A stretch of DNA of 8,222 nt from Candidatus Kuenenia stuttgartensis (GTDB taxonomy: Bacteria > Planctomycetota > Planctomycetia > Isosphaerales > Isosphaeraceae). The stretch lies in contig CAMCFM010000163.1 in the NCBI GenBank assembly GCA_945874095.1, positions 1-8,222 on the forward strand, written 5' to 3'. This document shows, piece after piece, positions 1 through 5,259 of the stretch. The notes under the pieces are model-generated. The model ran no database searches, was not told the origin of the DNA, and saw only the letters and a list, made by a program, of their open reading frames with translations. A program made the position numbers and the translations under genes. Every line of letters starts with the position of its first letter. Position 1 is the stretch's first letter.

Positions 1-242
1 GAAAAGCTGGCTGTCAAATCATTTGTGCCGGAATTGCCGGCTCATTTGAAGCCTGGCCGCGCTCGCAGCCCTGGCCTGGCAGCTACCCGTTTCATGTGCA
101 TTACAGCGAGCTGATTTCCTCTGAAGAGCTGGCAAAAATGACAGAATCCGAGGCCATGGCTTGCATGGAAGCCCGGTTGCGATCCGCTCAGAAAATCTCG
201 GAATCAGAACTGCGGCGGCTCCGCCACTATTCCACGTATTGA
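1..242 (+). CDS. 1-acyl-glycerol-3-phosphate acyltransferase (PlsC family), C-terminal fragment
   Basis: Only the last 79 complete codons are present; the gene begins left of the window. It is read in the frame starting at base 3 and ends at TGA 240-242. The peptide starts with CAGIAGSFEAWPR, which fits the conserved strand after the fourth acyltransferase block of PlsC proteins, where a small hydrophobic strand leads into 'xEAWPR'. A short Pro-rich stretch and a strand (FHVHYSEL) follow, in the place where the family has 'GxIxVxFGEPI'. A charged C-terminal helix closes the chain (SSEELAKMTESEAMACMEAR). PlsC enzymes move an acyl group from acyl-ACP or acyl-CoA to lysophosphatidate or a related lipid acceptor at the inner membrane. 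The catalytic HX4D motif lies outside the window, so activity cannot be judged. The neighbouring methyltransferase and glycosyltransferase suggest the acceptor could be a special lipid rather than bulk phospholipid; that is inference. Confidence 0.7.
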   Translation, partial: KAGCQIICAGIAGSFEAWPRSQPWPGSYPFHVHYSELISSEELAKMTESEAMACMEARLRSAQKISESELRRLRHYSTY

Positions 243-373
243 TCAATGAGTGGCCGCCGTTGCATTTAATCACAGATGGATCGTCCCGCCCGTTTGTTGA
301 TATGATAGGCATCGACAAATCTTGGTTGGTTCAGGCTAAGTACTAATAAGACAACGGTTAAGGACGCTTGTTT

Positions 374-1342
374 ATGACTGATCCCACTCTCGCCAGCCTT
401 CCCCCGTTGCCCTTGCGGCCGACCCTTCAGTGCTGGATCTGCGAGTCCACAGATCTTTCCGTGGTCTGGCACGACGTGATTGATCTCCAGTGGTCGCCTA
501 ATGTTGCGCCTTATAATCACTCCGTTCAGCCTGCCTGCCGACTATTTCGCTGCAACACCTGCGGATTCGGCCAGCCGGCCGCCGTTCCGGACATCGAGAA
601 TTATTACGGGCGGATTTACCACCGCGAGTGGACCGACGAGAGTTTGGAATTTGACTATCAGGCGACTTACCGTGACACGATTTACAACGATATCCTGAAG
701 CAACTTGGAAGATTTCACCCTGGCCCAAATCGGAGTCTGCTGGACATTGGGGCACACACCGGTCGATTCGTCTGGCTGGCGCATGAACAGGGCTGGGCAG
801 CTGAGGGGCTGGAGATCAATCCAGTGACCGCCGAATTCGCCAGCCGCCGGACGGCTTTGCCGATCCATACCCAGCGTGCAGAGGAACTTGCAGAGCATGG
901 GAAGCGGTATTCCGCAGTCACTCTGAACGACGTTCTGGAGCACTTGCCGGAGCCGATGCCGATCCTTCGTTCCGTGACGGAAGTGATGGCCAGTGGAGGA
1001 GTTCTGGCGATCAAGGTTCCTCATGGGCCGATGCAGAGGGTGAAAGAAGGATTTCGCCGCCGGATTCTCAGGCGTGACCCGATGCTGGACCGGGCTGGAG
1101 TGATGAGCAACTTTGTGCACGTCAATCATTTCTCGGTGAATTCGCTGCGACTGGCTCTGGAATCGGTCGGTTTGAAAGTGGTCGAGATTCGGGCAGGCCG
1201 ATCGGAGACAATTCCGTGGAAGCAATCGGGCATCGGGCGTGGGCTGACGGTGCGGGCAATTGACAGAGCGGCCCGAGTCATTCCCGGATCAGTCCACACA
1301 CCTCTGGCGATGAACCTGCAGGCGTTTGCGATGAAACCGTAA
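374..1342 (+). CDS. Class I SAM-dependent methyltransferase with N-terminal Cys-pair module
   Basis: The predicted product has 322 residues and is probably cytosolic. A TTG six bases upstream (368) could also start it. I chose ATG 374 because AAGGA at 360-364 lies nine bases before it. Residues 20-63 hold two Cys pairs (C20-x2-C23 and C60-x2-C63) with CWICE and CNTCGFG contexts, like the small zinc-binding module in front of many Methyltransf_23/11-type enzymes that act on sugars or lipids. The Rossmann-fold domain follows. Its motif I is LDIGAHTGRF at about 123-132, the acidic ribose-binding residue is in GLEIN (E147), and NDVLEHLPEP at 185-194 is the typical motif IV region. A late strand ends in LAIKVPHGP. 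The family moves a methyl group from S-adenosylmethionine to O, N or C acceptors, and sequence alone does not give the acceptor. The gene lies between an acyltransferase and a glycosyltransferase in the same direction, so a modified sugar or lipid is a reasonable guess. Confidence 0.85.
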   Translation: MTDPTLASLPPLPLRPTLQCWICESTDLSVVWHDVIDLQWSPNVAPYNHSVQPACRLFRCNTCGFGQPAAVPDIENYYGRIYHREWTDESLEFDYQATYRDTIYNDILKQLGRFHPGPNRSLLDIGAHTGRFVWLAHEQGWAAEGLEINPVTAEFASRRTALPIHTQRAEELAEHGKRYSAVTLNDVLEHLPEPMPILRSVTEVMASGGVLAIKVPHGPMQRVKEGFRRRILRRDPMLDRAGVMSNFVHVNHFSVNSLRLALESVGLKVVEIRAGRSETIPWKQSGIGRGLTVRAIDRAARVIPGSVHTPLAMNLQAFAMKP

Positions 1343-1371
1343 AGAAATGTTGAAAAAGCTGGAAATCCAAG

Positions 1372-1390
1372 TATTCGAGCTAACCGAATA
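1372..1390. repeat. Small inverted repeat after the methyltransferase gene
   Basis: TATTCG (1372-1377) and CGAATA (1385-1390) form a perfect 6-bp inverted repeat with a 7-base loop, in the AT-rich 132-nt gap between the methyltransferase stop and the glycosyltransferase start. There is no T-tract, so it is a poor terminator. It could be a protein-binding site or simply chance. The gap suggests that the glycosyltransferase may have its own promoter, but I see no convincing -35/-10 pair. Confidence 0.25.
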
Positions 1391-1474
1391 TTCAAACATA
1401 CGCTATTATCAATAAACAAAGATGGTCAGGCGTGTCATACATTATTCAGAATTGCGAAACGAGCGAACGGCCAT

Positions 1475-2731
1475 ATGAAGGATTCACTGGTCTGGTGGCT
1501 GATCGCTTTTGAGACCTGGATGGTCATCGTATGGCTATTCCGTCATATCGCAATCACCTTCGTTTTCTGGCGAACACCGAAGCTCACCACCCATTCCAAT
1601 TGTTTTGAATCGATAGAAAAAGCTCCCTCTCCGAAGATTTCCGTGCTCATGCCCTGCAAGGATGAAGAGCACAATGTCGGCCAGTGCGCCCGCGACATTC
1701 TGGGCCAGTCGTATCAGAATCTGGAATTGATCGTGATCGACGACCGATCGACGGATCGGACAGGTGCGGAAGCGGACCTGGTCGCCGTTTCCGACAATCG
1801 CGTCAAAGTGATTCATCTAAAGGATCGGCCTCCTGGCTGGACCGGCAAAACTTATGCCCTAAAACGTGGCATGGAAAAGGCTACCGGCGATTGGCTCCTG
1901 TTTGTGGATGCAGACACGAGACACCACCCCGACTGCCTCTCCATCGTCCTTCGATGGGCCCACGATCGACAGGCTTCCATGGTCAGCCTTTTGCCACAGA
2001 TGCGCTGCGACACGTTTTGGGAACGAGTCAATCAGCCACTTTGTGGACTGGTCCTGATGCGATCGTTCCCGCTCGAACTGGTCAACGCTGACTGGTGTGG
2101 GATGGCGTTTGCCAACGGCCAGTACATCCTGATCGAACGATCCGTTTACGAAACAGCCGGCGGCCATGAATCCGTGCGCGACAAATTTGTCGAAGACATT
2201 TATCTCGCCAAAGCTGTTAAAAAAGGCCTCAAGAAACGGGTTTTAACCGCCAACGCGCCTGACCTGTGCTCCACACGCATGTATACCGACCTGCAATCGC
2301 AAGTCCAGGGCTGGGCCAGAATTTATTACGATGCCTGGAACCGCAGTGTCTGGACTGCCATCTGGAAGATTATCGAACCGATGATCTATACCCAGCCTGC
2401 CTATATTATGCCATTCGTCGCCTTGGGGCTGATCGTGAGCGGCTCAGGCAGTGCCGACCAGGCCTGGCAATTACTTTGGCTCTCGCTGGCCCATCTCGGC
2501 TTGATGTTTACGGTGATCGCCCGAGTTTATCATTTCAACCGGGCCCGCTGGTACGACACCGTCTATTACCCGCTCTCAGGGTTGATCTCCGACTGGATTT
2601 ATGTCCACGTCATTCGCATGTGCATGACAGGCCGGGTGACTTGGCGGGGAACGACTTACGAAGCCACATCAGGCCCCGGCGGCGGCTCGATTACGGAACT
2701 GACTGGGAATCGGGCAGGGCAGACGGAGTGA
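1475..2731 (+). CDS. Membrane-associated family 2 glycosyltransferase (HpnB/CrtQ-like)
   Basis: The product has 418 residues. An N-terminal hydrophobic segment (about 7-31) is followed by a GT-A domain opening with KISVLMPCKDEEHNV (54-68). The nucleotide-sugar motif IDDRSTDRT is at 88-96, the metal-binding DAD at 145-147, and the likely catalytic-loop acid in VEDIYLAKAVKKG (239-251), with QVQGWARIYYDAW at 276-288. Two or three hydrophobic segments (about 305-322, 331-350, 364-382) close the protein before a WRGTTY tail. The PPGWTGK motif (119-125) and the WRG-x-x-Y ending are what I recall from hopanoid-associated HpnB and carotenoid CrtQ glycosyltransferases. The expected reaction is transfer of a sugar from a nucleotide sugar to a lipid acceptor at the inner face of the membrane. 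No good Shine-Dalgarno precedes ATG 1475. With the acyltransferase and methyltransferase upstream, a glycosylated and acylated terpenoid or other glycolipid is plausible. HpnB versus CrtQ versus another lipid glycosyltransferase cannot be settled here. Confidence 0.85.
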   Translation: MKDSLVWWLIAFETWMVIVWLFRHIAITFVFWRTPKLTTHSNCFESIEKAPSPKISVLMPCKDEEHNVGQCARDILGQSYQNLELIVIDDRSTDRTGAEADLVAVSDNRVKVIHLKDRPPGWTGKTYALKRGMEKATGDWLLFVDADTRHHPDCLSIVLRWAHDRQASMVSLLPQMRCDTFWERVNQPLCGLVLMRSFPLELVNADWCGMAFANGQYILIERSVYETAGGHESVRDKFVEDIYLAKAVKKGLKKRVLTANAPDLCSTRMYTDLQSQVQGWARIYYDAWNRSVWTAIWKIIEPMIYTQPAYIMPFVALGLIVSGSGSADQAWQLLWLSLAHLGLMFTVIARVYHFNRARWYDTVYYPLSGLISDWIYVHVIRMCMTGRVTWRGTTYEATSGPGGGSITELTGNRAGQTE

Positions 2732-2754
2732 ATCGTCCGTTTGAGTCTGCCTTT
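2718..2754 (+). terminator. Hairpin across the glycosyltransferase stop codon, possible weak terminator
   Basis: GGCAGAC (2718-2724) pairs perfectly with GTCTGCC (2745-2751). The inner bases ACGGA (2723-2727) and TCCGT (2736-2740) offer an alternative 5-bp stem. The TGA stop (2729-2731) sits inside the loop. Only three T residues follow (2752-2754), so it would be a weak intrinsic terminator. It could instead protect the 3' end of the message. It separates the left gene block from the two-gene unit downstream. Confidence 0.4.
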
Positions 2755-2834
2755 CCAAATCACTGGCAAACGCCCATAATGGTTGAACTGGTTCAGTGAA
2801 TGGATTGAGAACGACTGGAACACCTCCTTTTTTT

Positions 2835-2838
2835 GGAG
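2835..2838 (+). promoter_or_regulatory. Shine-Dalgarno that sets the start of the small Gly-Gly protein
   Basis: GGAG lies ten bases before ATG 2849 and supports this start over an ATG at 2783 in the same frame. CTCC at 2824-2827 could pair with it across a run of seven T residues. The pairing is only 4 bp, so any masking of the site would be weak. Confidence 0.5.
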
Positions 2839-2848
2839 ATCAGCACCC

Positions 2849-3097
2849 ATGCCAGAGCAACCTAATCAGAAGCAAAAGCTGAGAATTCTCAAAACCGGTC
2901 ACGGCGACCTTTGCCTGGCTCAGTGGGAATTGACGGACGTGGAATCCACCAGCAATGCCCGTACCCTGTTTGAAGAAAATTTCACCGCCGGTCGGCTCGC
3001 ATTTCGGCTCGATGGGCCGGGCAGAACGACCATGATCCGAACGTTCGATGAATCTGCTCCCGAAATCCTGATCGTTCCCACCATCCAAGGTGGATGA
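2849..3097 (+). CDS. Small beta-grasp-like protein with C-terminal Gly-Gly (ThiS/MoaD/ubiquitin-like candidate)
   Basis: The product has 82 residues. The open frame runs upstream to 2783, but the Shine-Dalgarno at 2835-2838 supports ATG 2849. By eye the chain reads as strand (LRILK, 11-15), strand (DLCLAQWE, 20-27), helix (ESTSNARTLFEENFTAG, 32-48), strand (RLAFRLD, 49-55), strand or turn (TMIRTFD, 61-67), strand (EILIVP, 72-77) and an exact C-terminal TIQGG. That order and the 'EI-hydrophobic-P-x-x-GG' ending match ThiS, MoaD and ubiquitin-like modifiers, in which an E1-like enzyme adenylates the last Gly. The role could be sulfur carriage or protein conjugation. No E1-like, E2-like or JAMM gene is visible in the window, so any partner enzyme would be elsewhere. 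The next gene, 58 nt downstream on the same strand, is the likely functional partner. The family assignment rests on pattern only. A small structural protein ending in GG by chance remains possible. Confidence 0.6.
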   Translation: MPEQPNQKQKLRILKTGHGDLCLAQWELTDVESTSNARTLFEENFTAGRLAFRLDGPGRTTMIRTFDESAPEILIVPTIQGG

Positions 3098-3155
3098 TGA
3101 CTCGAAGATCTTTTATCTGAACAACTTCTGACGATTCCCGGAGCCTGGTCCGCCC

Positions 3156-4052
3156 ATGATTCGTACCGGATATCTGCGCTGGGAGATCGACGCTGAGGAT
3201 GCGCGTGTCAAAGAGGACGCCTACTCCAGAGAAGTGATTCTGATCGCCAGGCCAACCTTTCGCCACCTGACCATCAAGCACAAGATTGCCGGCGACCTGG
3301 CCGACCGATTCGCCCGTGGTGAAATTTCTTACGCTGAATATCAGGAATCGCTTGAAGAGGGTGATCATCTCACCCCAGCCGAGACTTCCAGAAAGCCCCC
3401 GCCGGATACCCATCTGACGATTGAAAACGTGGGTCCTCACCTGTTTCGATACAGCGAAGCGGACCGCGTGAAAATGATCCGTTACTGGATGGACAAACTC
3501 CAGAGAGAGATCCACGCCTTTGCCCACGAGGTGGTTCGATCGGCGGCCAAGCACCCTACACTCGTTGCCAGAACTCCTGCCTTAAGAGCAGGATACGCCC
3601 ACCTGGTGGCCCACGAAACCATGCGCGTGATTGAAGGGCGCAGCCAATCGGCTGAAACTCAGGAAACGGAGCCGATGCTGATCGACCTCTCGGTTCAGGC
3701 AGAAGGCATTCCCGAACTGGTGGCGGCAGAGTTGGTTCGCGATGTGGTGACGAAAGAGGAATTCAACGAGTTTTGCGTTTATGACCGGATCAGCGTGACG
3801 CACGGTGAACAGATTTACCGGATTCCGCGCAAGAGCCACGGCCTGATCGAAGTCTGGAACCCGAAGAGCAGGCAGCAGATGTGTCGCCTGTGCGTGGTGT
3901 TTGAAGATCCCGGGATGCCACCTTCCGACGAAGTGGTCATGAAATACCTTCTGGCAAAGCATCAGCCGGAGATGATCTGGAAGATCGGGGTCCGCTTCCC
4001 ACCGACATCGGCCCAATTCGACGCCCCACCGCCGAAGCGCTGGAGCATTTGA
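3156..4052 (+). CDS. Uncharacterised 298-residue protein paired with the Gly-Gly protein
   Basis: I do not recognise this protein. ATG 3156 is preceded by GGAG (3140-3143), and an in-frame stop at 3129-3131 rules out a much longer form. There is no signal peptide or membrane segment, so it is probably cytosolic. The N-terminal part (3-70) looks alpha/beta and ends in a charged helix (about 44-69). A Pro/Thr-rich linker (72-86) leads to a helical region rich in His (107-162). The C-terminal part (172-282) looks alpha/beta, with EVWNP (232-236), a CxxC pair (C243, C246) inside a strand, a DPGMPPSDEV loop (251-260), and a helix then strand to VRFPP. A third Cys is at 207. I see no E1 nucleotide-binding loop, JAMM motif or HExxH. 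The small Gly-Gly protein starts just upstream on the same strand, so the two are probably co-transcribed. The composition looks normal for a real gene, and the overlapping minus-strand frames look like shadows. Confidence 0.8.
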   Translation: MIRTGYLRWEIDAEDARVKEDAYSREVILIARPTFRHLTIKHKIAGDLADRFARGEISYAEYQESLEEGDHLTPAETSRKPPPDTHLTIENVGPHLFRYSEADRVKMIRYWMDKLQREIHAFAHEVVRSAAKHPTLVARTPALRAGYAHLVAHETMRVIEGRSQSAETQETEPMLIDLSVQAEGIPELVAAELVRDVVTKEEFNEFCVYDRISVTHGEQIYRIPRKSHGLIEVWNPKSRQQMCRLCVVFEDPGMPPSDEVVMKYLLAKHQPEMIWKIGVRFPPTSAQFDAPPPKRWSI

Positions 4053-4063
4053 GCCAGAAAAAG

Positions 4064-4098
4064 TATCCGCCACGGATCGGCACAGAATCTCGCGGATA
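4064..4098. repeat. Overlapping inverted repeats after the 298-residue gene
   Basis: TATCCGC (4064-4070) and GCGGATA (4092-4098) form a 7-bp inverted repeat with a 21-base loop. ATCCG (4065-4069) can instead pair with CGGAT (4073-4077) across a 3-base loop. These two pairings compete for the same left arm. No T-tract follows, so I do not call it a terminator. It lies 12 nt after the stop of the 298-residue gene and could be a 3'-end structure. Confidence 0.3.
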
Positions 4099-4222
4099 GG
4101 TCCACAGACTCCTCTGATTTCTTGATTGGAATTCGGGTTATGACTGAAATTCAAACGGTTCATTGTTCGATTGAATGATACAGATGGAAAGATGTGACGA
4201 TTTTGATCTTTTTTCGACCGAT

Positions 4223-4228
4223 GGAGAG
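4223..4228 (+). promoter_or_regulatory. Shine-Dalgarno that sets the PEP-CTERM protein start
   Basis: GGAGAG lies seven bases before ATG 4236. It overlaps the competing ATG 4221 and so argues against it. Starting at 4236 also gives a compact, standard signal peptide. Confidence 0.6.
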
Positions 4229-4235
4229 TAATCGT

Positions 4236-5000
4236 ATGATTCGTTGTATATCACAACTCATGATAGCCCTGTTCATGGCCAGCGGACTACTTGTACATGC
4301 AAGCGACATCATGCTTTACGACTCGTCGGCTGGAACATTGCCCGGGAATCAGTCGTGGCTGTTCTATGCGCAGGACACCTCCAGTGGAGGCACCGCTTCG
4401 GCCAGCCTTGTGACCGGCGGGACCAACTTTTCGACAAACAATCCTGGGCGAGGTGGTTGGTCGAATACCATTCCGATTTTGAATGCTTATAAAAACGCCA
4501 GTTTCCCGACACTCAGCCCCACCGTGGGGTTCGCTCTGGATTGGTCGATGCAAGTCGCTTCAGAATCACATAATACGAACGATCGGGCGGGTACCAGTGT
4601 GATCTTGATCGGTGCCGATAATCAGGGAATTGAACTCGGTTTCTGGACCGATCAAGTTTGGGCCCAATTGGCCAGCCCACTTTTCACGCATGGTGAAACA
4701 GCCGCATTGGACACCAGTTCCTCCAGCGTGAATTATCGTCTGGAAATTCAAGGTTCCAACTATCTGCTCTATGCCAATAACAGCCAGATTTTGAACGGAC
4801 AGACACGCAGCTATACCGCCTTCGGTTCAGCTCCTTACACCTTGAGCAATTATTTTTTCATCGGCGACAACACCACTTCAGCGGGTGCATCCACAAATTT
4901 TGGTTCGATCCGCCTGACAACACCCGTACCGGAAGCTTCCAGCCTGTTGCTCGGTGTGAGTGGACTGCTCATTTTGGTGGCTTGTCGTAAGCGAAAATGA
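4236..5000 (+). CDS. Secreted PEP-CTERM protein, choice-of-anchor Y-like domain
   Basis: The product has 254 residues. Upstream in-frame starts (GTG 4194, ATG 4221) are possible, but ATG 4236 has the best ribosome site. It gives a signal peptide with a basic start, a hydrophobic core (about 7-20) and an A-S/D cleavage region near 22-24. The mature part is Ser/Thr/Gly/Asn-rich beta structure. It opens with LYDSSAGTLPGNQSW (27-41) and carries SHNTNDRAG, IELGFWTDQVWAQ, a YRLEIQGSNYLLYANN strand pair and YFFIGDNTTSA. I recall this layout from the choice-of-anchor Y family of carbohydrate-binding-like domains. The C-terminus is a sorting signal: PVPEASS (230-236), a hydrophobic segment (about 237-250) and RKRK. 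In this system an exosortase cuts at the PEP motif and the protein goes to the cell surface or exopolysaccharide. Here the motif reads PEA instead of PEP, a tolerated variant. No exosortase gene lies in the window. The ligand and role are unknown. Confidence 0.85.
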   Translation: MIRCISQLMIALFMASGLLVHASDIMLYDSSAGTLPGNQSWLFYAQDTSSGGTASASLVTGGTNFSTNNPGRGGWSNTIPILNAYKNASFPTLSPTVGFALDWSMQVASESHNTNDRAGTSVILIGADNQGIELGFWTDQVWAQLASPLFTHGETAALDTSSSSVNYRLEIQGSNYLLYANNSQILNGQTRSYTAFGSAPYTLSNYFFIGDNTTSAGASTNFGSIRLTTPVPEASSLLLGVSGLLILVACRKRK

Positions 5001-5032
5001 TTGGGCGGTTATTTGAGTGTGCACTAGAAGCA

Positions 5033-5050
5033 GGTGGGATTCATCCCACC
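5033..5050. repeat. Perfect 8-bp palindromic hairpin downstream of the PEP-CTERM gene
   Basis: GGTGGGAT (5033-5040) and ATCCCACC (5043-5050) are perfect inverted arms separated by TC, 33 nt after the stop codon. There is no T-tract on either side, so it is not a classical intrinsic terminator. It may still stop or stabilise the + strand transcript, or be a dispersed intergenic palindrome. Confidence 0.6.
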
Positions 5051-5083
5051 CAACTTTGCCAGCCCCGGTTGGGTTGAATATTC

Positions 5084-5120
5084 GAACCGGGGGCTAGCGC
5101 CCTGCGGCTAGATTTTACAC
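5084..5120. repeat. Palindromic intergenic repeat, copy 1
   Basis: This 37-nt unit has the core CCGGGGGCTAGCGCCC and is followed by a GCGGCTAGATT tail. It matches copy 2 (5152-5188) at 35 of 37 positions and has the same orientation. The last base pairs of the outer stem are broken by a T at 5103. Short GC-rich palindromes of this sort are common between planctomycete genes and resemble REP elements. Confidence 0.75.
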
Positions 5121-5151
5121 TCATAATTGACACGGGTTCGTTGGATTTGCG

Positions 5152-5188
5152 GAACCGGGGGCTAGCGCCCGGCGGCTAGATTATACAC
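5152..5188. repeat. Palindromic intergenic repeat, copy 2
   Basis: This is the second copy of the 37-nt unit, 68 nt after the first (start to start). Here the outer arms CCGGG and CCCGG pair perfectly around GGCTAGCG, so it forms the better hairpin. It differs from copy 1 by G for T in the right arm and by A for T near the end. Both copies lie between two convergent genes. Confidence 0.75.
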
Positions 5189-5200
5189 CTTCATCAACGC

Positions 5201-5229
5201 AAAAAGCCCCTGATTTGCATCAGGGGCTT
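5201..5229 (-). terminator. Intrinsic terminator of the CARDB-like gene
   Basis: AAGCCCCTGA (5204-5213) and TCAGGGGCTT (5220-5229) form a perfect 10-bp stem around a 6-base loop. Bases 5201-5205 are AAAAA, so the minus-strand transcript ends with a GC-rich hairpin and a run of U. It lies 30 nt past the stop codon of the minus-strand gene. The plus-strand side lacks a good T-run, so it works mainly for the minus strand. Confidence 0.85.
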
Positions 5230-5259
5230 CTCTTGATTCAGCTCGAAAGCCGGTTCGAA

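Noticed and set aside
322..349. Possible promoter TTGGTT-16-TAATAA before the methyltransferase gene
   Set aside because: The -35 match is poor and planctomycete promoters are not well enough defined to support it.
542..1225. 227-codon open frame on the minus strand
   Set aside because: It lies wholly inside the methyltransferase gene, antisense to it. The translation is rich in His, Arg and Gln without any domain, which is typical of a shadow frame.
1404..1409. TATTAT as a -10 box before the glycosyltransferase gene
   Set aside because: No acceptable -35 element lies 16-18 nt upstream.
2266..2799. 177-codon plus-strand frame overlapping the glycosyltransferase
   Set aside because: The glycosyltransferase frame has all family motifs and membrane segments; this one is Arg/Leu/Pro-rich noise in another frame.
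3588..3630. His-rich HLVAHETM segment as a metalloprotease or JAMM site
   Set aside because: The spacing does not match HExxH or the JAMM motif, and no matching downstream acidic ligand is seen.
3582..4163. 193-codon open frame on the minus strand
   Set aside because: It is antisense to the 298-residue gene and shows no recognisable motif.
5084..5188. The two repeats as a small CRISPR array
   Set aside because: There are only two copies with a 31-nt gap, the unit is a GC-rich palindrome, no cas genes are present and the copies differ at two positions.
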